Below the pieces are notes generated by a model. The model was given only the letters and a program-made list of their open reading frames with translations. It was not told the DNA's origin and did not search any database. Source: CAYLPU01 sp964385635 (lineage in GTDB: Bacteria > Chloroflexota > Anaerolineae > B4-G1). Taken from it: a stretch of DNA of 40,024 nucleotides. Below, in pieces: positions 32,598 to 40,024 of this stretch. Location: positions 1-40,024 of the forward strand of contig CAYLPU010000045.1 of the NCBI GenBank assembly GCA_964385635.1. The letters are read 5' to 3'. The position numbers were made by a program, and so were the translations under genes. Positions within the stretch are counted from its first letter, which is position 1. Each line of letters opens with the position of its first letter.

Positions 32598-34157
32598 TTA
32601 CTCTATGATCACGGACACGCCGATCTCGGCCCAATCGTAGAGGATCTCGGCCTCCTGAAGGCCCAGGATAATACAGCCATAAGAAGCCGGCGAGCCCAGC
32701 GCCCCTTCCCACAACCGCCGACCGCTGGAGAGAGTGGGCAGGCCATGAATGCCATTGTAGGTGTCCCCACCGGCGCGATAGACAGCTATGAAGTGAGGCA
32801 TCCACAGGTCCCACTGGCTGGCGTAGGCGTTTTCCTGTTTGCTGAGAACCTGGAAATGGCCCGTGTAGGTGGGCGAACTCGTTAGCCCGGTCGAGACCAG
32901 CCAGTCGTGCAGTAGTTCGTCGTTCTCGTAGACGCGCATCCTCTGTTCGGCGGTGCTGATGACGATCCGCTTGCCAGGTATGGAGACGTAGGGCCTCAGC
33001 ACATCCTCAGCGGGAATCGCCAACCCCTGGCCGACGTGCAGCCGGTTGGGGTCAATATCGGGATTGGCCTCGGCGATGAGACCTGGGGGCATCCCGAACT
33101 GGGCGGCGACGGTGGTCAGTGTGTCGCCCGGCTGGGTGATGTAGGTGCGCGGGGAGTGCGTCAGGTGGAGTTCCACCGCCCCGCCCCCTGCTTCAAAGAC
33201 CTTCAGCACCCGTTCGGTCGCCTCGTCCAACTGGAAGCCCCGACCTTCCCCCAACTCCGCAGCCAGGCCCGCCAGCGTCGCCTGTACCGCTTCTTCAGCG
33301 ACCCGGGTGGTCGGGCCGCTGTCATCCTGCGCCTGCTCGACACGCAGCCAGGTGACCACTGCCTCTCGCCCCAGTGTCCAGGCAAAGGTCTCGTCGGTCA
33401 GCACATCGTAGGTAGAAATGCGCACCTGGCGATCCAACATCTCCTCAAACTGGGCCTGGGCTGGTTTGGTGTCGGCGATGTGTGGTGGAACGATCTGGAA
33501 GGTCAGAGCAAACCGGTTGTCGGGACCCAGGTGGACGACGGTAGTGACGATCTTGTCCAGTGTGGCATCAATGTCCAACGCCCGACCGGGCCGGCCGGGC
33601 ACGGCGACGAGTTGATCTCCCTCCAGATGGAGCGTCGCGTCGACGGGGGGCACGTACACCTCAGTCGCCAGTTCCTCCAATACACCCCGCACAGCCCCGG
33701 CATCGACGGTAAAGACAGGGACAACTTCGTGCCGCTCCCCCAGCATGCTCAAGAGTGTCTTCAGGCCGTAGTCCGCGCGGCCCACAGCGAAGGCAGCCTG
33801 GGCCGTGGCGTCCACGTCGAGGCACAGCCCCGCCTCCGCCCAGAGAACTGTCCAGGTATGCTCGCCGTCGCTCAACGCGAGCAGGCCAGCATCATAGTCA
33901 TCAAGCGCCTCTGTGAGACATTCCGCCGCTTCGTCGGGCGTGAGACCGCCCAGGTCCACGCCCAAGACGGTGACGTTAGGGTATATACGGGTTTCATACG
34001 GTCCTAAAACTACCTCGTTCACCTCGTTCACCGCCCAGGCGACGAAGAGGCCGATAGCCCCCAGCGCCAACAGCAGAACCATGACCAGGCGTGCGGACAG
34101 ACATCCTCGACCCCGACGGGTGGGGCTTGCCTCTTGGTGGGTTGGTCTTGCTTGCAC
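32598..34157 (-). CDS. L,D-transpeptidase with VanW-type and LysM domains
   Basis: A 519-residue envelope enzyme. A membrane anchor spans about residues 24-46. Two peptidoglycan-binding domains of the VanW-associated type cover about 60-215 and 225-325. A LysM motif follows (about 338-382, YITQPGDTL to GLAIP). The YkuD catalytic domain fills 395-519. The catalytic histidine is H471 in GIHGLP and the cysteine is C495, but the usual SHGC is SYGC, with Y493 replacing the second His. It should make 3-3 cross-links or attach proteins to peptidoglycan. The start is GTG 34157, three bases after GGGGAG, nine bases downstream of the gene before it. An internal ATG near residue 26 is possible but would cut into the membrane anchor. 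Confidence 0.85.
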   Translation of the reverse strand: MQARPTHQEASPTRRGRGCLSARLVMVLLLALGAIGLFVAWAVNEVNEVVLGPYETRIYPNVTVLGVDLGGLTPDEAAECLTEALDDYDAGLLALSDGEHTWTVLWAEAGLCLDVDATAQAAFAVGRADYGLKTLLSMLGERHEVVPVFTVDAGAVRGVLEELATEVYVPPVDATLHLEGDQLVAVPGRPGRALDIDATLDKIVTTVVHLGPDNRFALTFQIVPPHIADTKPAQAQFEEMLDRQVRISTYDVLTDETFAWTLGREAVVTWLRVEQAQDDSGPTTRVAEEAVQATLAGLAAELGEGRGFQLDEATERVLKVFEAGGGAVELHLTHSPRTYITQPGDTLTTVAAQFGMPPGLIAEANPDIDPNRLHVGQGLAIPAEDVLRPYVSIPGKRIVISTAEQRMRVYENDELLHDWLVSTGLTSSPTYTGHFQVLSKQENAYASQWDLWMPHFIAVYRAGGDTYNGIHGLPTLSSGRRLWEGALGSPASYGCIILGLQEAEILYDWAEIGVSVIIE

Positions 34158-34166
34158 CTCTCCCCT

Positions 34167-35144
34167 TCAGCAGATTTCTTCCCGTTCCTCGCTGGTAAAA
34201 AACAGGTGCTGCCAGGCATGCGTGTGTTTCGTTGCCGAGTGCTCGACCAGTTGCCTCTCGGCCATCTCCCGTTCCCGTGTGGCCCGGTCTTCCATGCGTG
34301 ACAGTTTGTCGGGAATACCGAACTCGCCCACAAGTTGCTTGATGCGGACAAAGAGTCCCACACTGCCGTATAGGAGTTCACTTTCGTGCAGAATCTTACA
34401 CGCGACCATGTGCCGGAAACTGTCGAACCGCAACTGAGTCAGAACCCTCGCCATGTCCTTGACAACGTAGTCTATCTCCTCACGGAACTGCGGCAATACC
34501 AGCATATTCCACTTTTCCCGGTACAGCGTCGCGTCGAGAGCCTCACGCTCCGCTGCAATAACCTCCTCGTCCGAGACAATGACCACATCGAGATCGGAGC
34601 CGTGCACGGGTCGCCCAGTGCTTGGCTCAGGCCGCTCAACGGCGTGCGCCATTCCATACGTCACGTCGCCAGCAATCAGGTAACAAAAATGTTCACGCAG
34701 TCGTTCTCGATTGGGACTGAATTCAACGATCCGCCGGACGATATCCCGGGCCAGTTCGCGTTTATACTGACTGATGTGTACGAATCCCTGTTGCAACTCC
34801 AGGCAACGCGCCCCGCTCTCTTGCGCCTGTCCAGCCAATCCAACGACCGTGTAGGTGAGAAACTCGCGGCGAATTGATGGGGACAGGCGGGCATACCCCT
34901 CCACTGCCTTATCGAGACGCAAATACCGGCGTCCGACACACTGCATCACAATGCCCGGTTGCGTGCAGCACGCCTGCCAGAGAGGAAAGACCTTCCAATC
35001 TACCAGGTCCAGCAACTCGGCACCAGTGAGAGGTCCATGTACTGCCAGGAGATCACTGACGTTCAACACCAGGTCTTGTGCACGTGATAAGGCGCGCCGA
35101 AGCGCCACCGCCACCGCGAACCCCGACTTACAGTCTTGTGTCAC
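34167..35144 (-). CDS. Unknown protein with a nucleotidyltransferase-like motif
   Basis: A 325-residue cytosolic protein that I do not recognise. Residues about 20-75 could be a winged helix (LAVHGPLTGAELLDLVDW). Near residue 182 GSDLDVVIVSD matches the GS-x-x-D-x-D active-site strand of polymerase-beta-like nucleotidyltransferases, and EEIDYVVKDM could provide the third acid. The last 60 residues are helical and charged. No signal is seen. The start is GTG 35144 with a poor ribosome site, so the true N-terminus may be further in. It lies nine bases upstream of the L,D-transpeptidase gene. Confidence 0.55.
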   Translation of the reverse strand: MTQDCKSGFAVAVALRRALSRAQDLVLNVSDLLAVHGPLTGAELLDLVDWKVFPLWQACCTQPGIVMQCVGRRYLRLDKAVEGYARLSPSIRREFLTYTVVGLAGQAQESGARCLELQQGFVHISQYKRELARDIVRRIVEFSPNRERLREHFCYLIAGDVTYGMAHAVERPEPSTGRPVHGSDLDVVIVSDEEVIAAEREALDATLYREKWNMLVLPQFREEIDYVVKDMARVLTQLRFDSFRHMVACKILHESELLYGSVGLFVRIKQLVGEFGIPDKLSRMEDRATREREMAERQLVEHSATKHTHAWQHLFFTSEEREEIC

Positions 35145-35182
35145 CTTCTGCGCACGACCTCAGTCAAAATAGACGCCAGACC

Positions 35183-35758
35183 TCAATCACCAGCCACGTT
35201 GTACATCACCACGATGACGGTGTCTCCGTCGGAGACGCCGATGACGAGGGATGCCTCCAGGCCCTCCTTGTGCCAGACCATGATGCCGCCCTCGTCCTCT
35301 ACCAGAGAGAGCCTGCTTTCCCACCCATGTCTGGGCATCTCCTCCTCGTAGAAACGTGCTACCTCGGCTGGGGTGTCTGGGGTGAGGTACACCTGGGCCT
35401 CTCCCTGTAACGCTCCTGTCGCGCCCAGGGGGCCGACCAGTCCGTCAATGTCGGCCTCTTTCTCTGTGTCCCGCCTCGCCCCTGGATAGATAGGGATGTC
35501 CTCGAAGCTGACCTCTGGCGCTGGCGTGCCTTCAGCCGGAGGAGCGAAGGTCGGCAGGGGTGGCATCTGGGTGGACACGGCGGTGACCAGCTCCTCGATC
35601 TGGCCGGCGATGGACGTGGCCGTGGCTTCCAGGCCACCAGGCAGAGGCAGGCTCGGCAGCGTGAAGGGAGCACACACACAGGCCAGGCTGGATAGCAGCA
35701 AGAAAGCGGCTACCACCACAGCGATGGTTCTCGCGGAAGAAGAGTCCTTCCTGAACAT
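35183..35758 (-). CDS. Exported protein of unknown function
   Basis: A 191-residue protein with an N-terminal signal (about residues 10-28, ARTIAVVVAAFLLLSSLAC). Two cysteines follow it, but no strict lipobox. A Pro/Thr-rich linker (about 60-85) leads to a compact C-terminal domain: DIPIYPGARRDTE, VYLTPDTPAEVARFYEEEMPRHGWE and GDTVIVVMYNV. The second part resembles small domains seen in many Chloroflexota lipoproteins. The function is not known. GGAGGTG precedes ATG 35758. Confidence 0.75.
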   Translation of the reverse strand: MFRKDSSSARTIAVVVAAFLLLSSLACVCAPFTLPSLPLPGGLEATATSIAGQIEELVTAVSTQMPPLPTFAPPAEGTPAPEVSFEDIPIYPGARRDTEKEADIDGLVGPLGATGALQGEAQVYLTPDTPAEVARFYEEEMPRHGWESRLSLVEDEGGIMVWHKEGLEASLVIGVSDGDTVIVVMYNVAGD

Positions 35759-35809
35759 AACACACCTCCAGACATTTAATGGGTATCATCTCAATATTCT
35801 GGGGCCAAC

Positions 35810-35836
35810 GTAGGGCAAATTGGCAATTTGCCCTAC
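35810..35836. repeat. Perfect 12-bp palindrome
   Basis: GTAGGGCAAATT and AATTTGCCCTAC pair perfectly around GGC. It lies between the divergent secreted-protein and yvcK genes, about 50 bases upstream of the former. It may be an operator or a dispersed repeat. The rest of the 323-base gap (35759-36081) holds one promoter and no gene. Confidence 0.7.
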
Positions 35837-35954
35837 CTTCCCCGACTTATTGAGAGGATACTTTCATGGCAACCTAACAGGTTGGGCTATTGTATCTGAA
35901 ATAGGGCAGGAGGTCAACTGGGCGGGGGAGGCAGGGACGCAGGGAAGCAGCCCG

Positions 35955-35983
35955 TTGACGTCTATGCTCCGTTCGGTTATAAT
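35955..35983 (+). promoter_or_regulatory. Sigma70-type promoter of yvcK
   Basis: TTGACG (35955-35960), 17 bases, then TATAAT (35978-35983). The leader before ATG 36082 is about 90 bases. Confidence 0.78.
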
Positions 35984-36081
35984 AGCGTCACTCCTGCCGC
36001 AGATGATGGAATCCTGTCGGGTCCCTACGTGCGACTTTCGCCTCGACGGGATGAAGCAGGCAGAGACGACTGAGATGAGCG

Positions 36082-37368
36082 ATGAACCTTCGCCAGCACA
36101 TCCGGCCTATCCTTAAATGGCTGACTCCCGGAATAGGAGTCAAACGCTGGCTGCTGCTTCTAGCCTGCGGCATCGCCCTTCTGAGCCTGGGCTTCAGTTT
36201 CCTGCTCAGACAATTCTACCCCCTGCCGAGCATCTTCCACTACCTGACCTTCCAGTTCATCCCGCGTGGTCCAAGGGCCGGGCTCTTCGGGCTGGCCGGC
36301 GCGGCCGCAGTGGTACTCGCGCTGTTCGGTCTCAACAAAGCGTTGCTGGAACCATTTGTGGAACCCGACCCGGAGGCGGTGGTGAACGCCGTGTATCGCT
36401 ATCGCCAGCGAGAGCGTGGTCCCAAAGTCATCGCCATCGGCGGAGGACACGGCCTCTCCACGCTTCTGCGCGGACTCAAGCAGTACACCTCCAATGTCAC
36501 CGCCATCGTCACCGTCGCCGACGACGGGGGCAGTTCGGGACGGCTGCGGCGCGAACTGGGCGTGCTGCCGCCGGGCGATCTCCGCAACTGCATCACCGCG
36601 CTGGCCGACGACGAGGCGCTGATGACCCAACTGTTCCAATACCGATTCGGCGATGGTACCGGGCTTAACGGCCACTGTTTCGGCAACCTCTTCATCACCG
36701 CGATGGCGGAGGTGACCGGCAGTTTTGAGCGGGCCATTCTGGAGTCAGGGCGCGTACTGGCAGTCCAGGGGCGCGTGCTACCGAGCACCCTGCACGACGT
36801 GACGCTGACAGCCGATCTGCGAACCGAACCGGCCGGTAGGGACGGGGTAGTAACCTCACCCATACGTGTGACCGGCCAGTCGAGCATCACCGGGGCAGAT
36901 GGGGATATCGAGCGCGTTTACCTGGAGCCCGACAATGTCCCGGCCTATCCCGACGCAGTACGGGCGCTGTTAGAGGCGGACCTGATCGTGGCAGGTCCTG
37001 GCAGCCTCTATACCAGCATCCTTCCCAATCTGCTCGTGCAGGACGTAGCGCGGGCGATCGCGACCAGCCAGGCGCTCAAGGTCTACGTCTGCAACGTCGC
37101 CACCCAGCGCGGCGAGACGGATGGATACAGCGTGGGTGATCACATCACGGCGTTGGAGGCCCACGTGGGACCCATCCTCTTCCCGGTGGTGCTGGCCAAT
37201 GGTAACCTGGGTGTTGACTTCGACACATCCCCAGGAGTCGAGTTAGTGCCGGTGGACTTTTCACCCGACGCCGGATACCAGGTGATCACCGCCGATCTGA
37301 TTGATCCCGCTCATCCCTGGCGGCACGACAGCGATAAACTGGCGCGAGCATTATTACGCCTGCTATGA
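36082..37368 (+). CDS. yvcK: YvcK/CofD-like protein (gluconeogenesis factor)
   Basis: A 428-residue protein of the YvcK family, which binds UDP-GlcNAc-type sugars and helps coordinate cell-wall building with carbon supply. From about residue 113, VIAIGGGHGLSTLLRGLK, TVADDGGSSGRLRRELG and LPPGDLRNCI form the CofD-like nucleotide site. NLFITAMAEVTG, IVAGPGSLYTSILPNLLV and VCNVATQRGETDGY follow as expected. Unlike Bacillus YvcK it has an N-terminal extension with two hydrophobic segments (about 22-42 and 65-85), so it is probably membrane-bound. It has its own promoter. The ribosome site before ATG 36082 is weak. Confidence 0.9.
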   Translation: MNLRQHIRPILKWLTPGIGVKRWLLLLACGIALLSLGFSFLLRQFYPLPSIFHYLTFQFIPRGPRAGLFGLAGAAAVVLALFGLNKALLEPFVEPDPEAVVNAVYRYRQRERGPKVIAIGGGHGLSTLLRGLKQYTSNVTAIVTVADDGGSSGRLRRELGVLPPGDLRNCITALADDEALMTQLFQYRFGDGTGLNGHCFGNLFITAMAEVTGSFERAILESGRVLAVQGRVLPSTLHDVTLTADLRTEPAGRDGVVTSPIRVTGQSSITGADGDIERVYLEPDNVPAYPDAVRALLEADLIVAGPGSLYTSILPNLLVQDVARAIATSQALKVYVCNVATQRGETDGYSVGDHITALEAHVGPILFPVVLANGNLGVDFDTSPGVELVPVDFSPDAGYQVITADLIDPAHPWRHDSDKLARALLRLL

Positions 37369-37625
37369 CAAACGGCTGAGACCGAAGGCGCAGGCGCAAG
37401 TGATCGCCGAAATCGTCGCCCGCGTGCGCGCGTGAGAACATCCAGAAAGCTACCGCTGGCAAAAACGAGGCGGGTGGCCCGGCGCTGGCAGTTCGCCAAA
37501 GGGCCTTACGACGTGACAGCGGCGCTACAGGTCGCCAGGTTGGCCTCGCGGGAGGCACGCGGAAGGTAGGTTCCACGCATGTGTCCGTCGCGAGCGATGC
37601 TTCTTGCCCGAGAGCGGTGGGATAT
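37369..37625 (+). other. Intergenic stretch without a clear gene
   Basis: No frame here has a good start and length. A frame just past the yvcK stop reads VIAEIVARVRA before a TGA at about 37433, and another short frame ends near 37567. Both may be chance or a relic of an extra C-terminus. No strong hairpin with a T run was seen. Confidence 0.5.
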
Positions 37626-37654
37626 TTGACAGTGACATAGACTTGTGATATAGT
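37626..37654 (+). promoter_or_regulatory. Sigma70-type promoter of the roadblock gene
   Basis: TTGACA (37626-37631), 17 bases, then TATAGT (37649-37654), 43 bases before ATG 37698. Confidence 0.8.
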
Positions 37655-37697
37655 GTGTTCAGTCTGGGCTGTCCAGCAATGACAAAAGGAGTAACGG

Positions 37698-38105
37698 ATG
37701 GCAAAGTCACGCACGGAACTCTTGTCGGGCACGCAATTTATGTCACGCATGGAACTTATGGTGGGGCGATTACGAGACCTGCAGACCGGCACGCCTGATA
37801 TCGAGGCCTCGGCCGTCGTCAGTGTAGATGGGCTGATTATGGCCTCTGCGCTCCCAACGACTGTGGAGGAAGATCGGGTTTCCGCGATGTCGGCCGCGAT
37901 GCTCTCCCTAGGTGAGCGTATCGCCAGCGAGTTGGGACGTGGCGTGCTGAACCAAGTCTACGTCAGGGGCAACGATGGCTACGTCATCCTGATGTCGGTG
38001 GGCGAGGAGGCGGTGCTTACAGTGCTGGCCCGCAAAGAGGCAAAATTAGGCCTCATCTTCTTGGATATGCGGCGAGCAGCCAAGGACATAGCTGTCTTCC
38101 TATAG
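37698..38105 (+). CDS. Roadblock/LC7-domain protein
   Basis: A 135-residue cytosolic protein with one roadblock/LC7 domain. ASAVVSVDGLIMASALP, the helix AAMLSLGERIASELG and NDGYVILMSVGEEAVLTVLARKEAKLGLIF (in pieces) give the beta-sheet and helix order of MglB-type proteins. These usually form dimers that act on a small Ras-like GTPase in polarity, motility or signalling. No GTPase gene is adjacent, so its partner is elsewhere or it acts alone. AAAAGGAG lies upstream of the ATG. It has its own near-consensus promoter. Confidence 0.87.
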   Translation: MAKSRTELLSGTQFMSRMELMVGRLRDLQTGTPDIEASAVVSVDGLIMASALPTTVEEDRVSAMSAAMLSLGERIASELGRGVLNQVYVRGNDGYVILMSVGEEAVLTVLARKEAKLGLIFLDMRRAAKDIAVFL

Positions 38106-38194
38106 AGAACTAGCAGCCTGTATGGGAGGCACAAAACAAACCAGGGTGTCATCGTGGGCTTGCCTCAAGGTGAGAGACCGGTTTCACCGGTTGA

Positions 38195-38228
38195 GTGGGG
38201 AGAGTTGCTTCTGGGCAACCCTCCCCAC
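38195..38228 (+). promoter_or_regulatory. Hairpin in the pyrG leader
   Basis: GTGGGGAG (38195-38202) pairs with CTCCCCAC (38221-38228), and after one A-C mismatch GTTGC (38204-38208) pairs with GCAAC (38215-38219). TTCTCTT follows directly. The stem ends 25 bases before the pyrG ATG, so it might act as an attenuator, but the T run is interrupted. Confidence 0.45.
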
Positions 38229-38253
38229 TTCTCTTGAAGATGGGTGAGGAGGG

Positions 38254-39903
<1,650 letters not shown>

Positions 39904-39926
39904 ACGTCTGTAGCCTGTAAATGGGC

Positions 39927-39955
39927 TTGGCGCAGGATTGTACTTGTGTTATAAT
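39927..39955 (+). promoter_or_regulatory. Promoter pointing out of the window
   Basis: TTGGCG (39927-39932), 17 bases, then TATAAT (39950-39955). It lies 24 bases past the pyrG stop and should drive a gene beyond base 40024. Confidence 0.65.
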
Positions 39956-40024
39956 TTCCCCGCATTGATTTCGAGTTTAGATAAACTGCGAAGCCCTGGG
40001 CATTGGCCCAGATGAATCCGGTTC

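Noticed and set aside
37369..37567. Short frames after yvcK as a missing gene or frameshifted yvcK tail
   Set aside because: The annotated yvcK end is in the usual place for the family, and the short frames have no start signal or recognisable motif.

Overview
This looks like a chromosomal piece of a mid-to-high GC bacterium, most likely a member of the Chloroflexota (Anaerolineae-like). The clues are indirect: a bacterial queuosine-salvage protein of the DUF2419/Qng1 type (a Sphaerobacter homologue has been studied), an L,D-transpeptidase with VanW-type and LysM domains and a SYGC active site, a large secreted protein ending in YLPLILN, a free-standing roadblock protein, and many near-consensus TTGACA/17/TATAAT promoters. 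No rRNA or tRNA gene was seen, so the assignment is an inference.

Bases 258-25718 form one long, entirely plus-strand polysaccharide (exopolysaccharide or capsule) locus. It begins with a wreck of a chain-length/tyrosine-kinase gene. Next come a phosphoglycosyl transferase that would start the repeat unit and a three-gene set (Gfo/Idh/MocA dehydrogenase, hexapeptide N-acetyltransferase, DegT aminotransferase) matching the WbpB-WbpD-WbpE / WlbA-B-C route to 3-acetamido sugar acids. A second, full-length Wzz-kinase fusion with a degenerate ATP site follows. After it lies an unusual block: a CapK-like adenylate-forming enzyme, a Glu/Leu dehydrogenase-like protein, a deacetylase-like extracytoplasmic protein and a flavodoxin. 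The rest holds a GT4, a GDP-mannose 3,5-epimerase-like protein, a Nudix hydrolase, a nucleotide-sugar dehydrogenase, a divergent NAD-synthase-like enzyme, a Wzx flippase, GT2 enzymes, a Wzy/O-antigen-ligase-like polymerase and, from its own promoter, a secreted heparinase II/III-type lyase. Together these describe a Wzx/Wzy pathway for an acidic, amino-sugar-rich polymer.

Bases 25719-26841 are a gene-poor junction packed with repeats: three 19-bp direct repeats, a two-hairpin element also present at base 141, a nested REP/BIME-like palindrome of about 216 bp, a 15-bp perfect palindrome, and the first 21 codons of a broken response-regulator gene behind a leader sequence that occurs twice.

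Bases 26842-35758 are on the minus strand: a queuosine-salvage gene with an unknown partner, a nucleotidyltransferase overlapping a small conserved-looking protein, a DinG-type exonuclease-helicase translationally coupled to an orphan Phd/YefM-like antitoxin, an L,D-transpeptidase, a nucleotidyltransferase-like unknown protein and a secreted protein. Bases 35955-39903 return to the plus strand with housekeeping genes, yvcK and a roadblock gene each with a strong promoter, then pyrG with a hairpin in its leader. A further promoter at 39927-39955 points out of the window.
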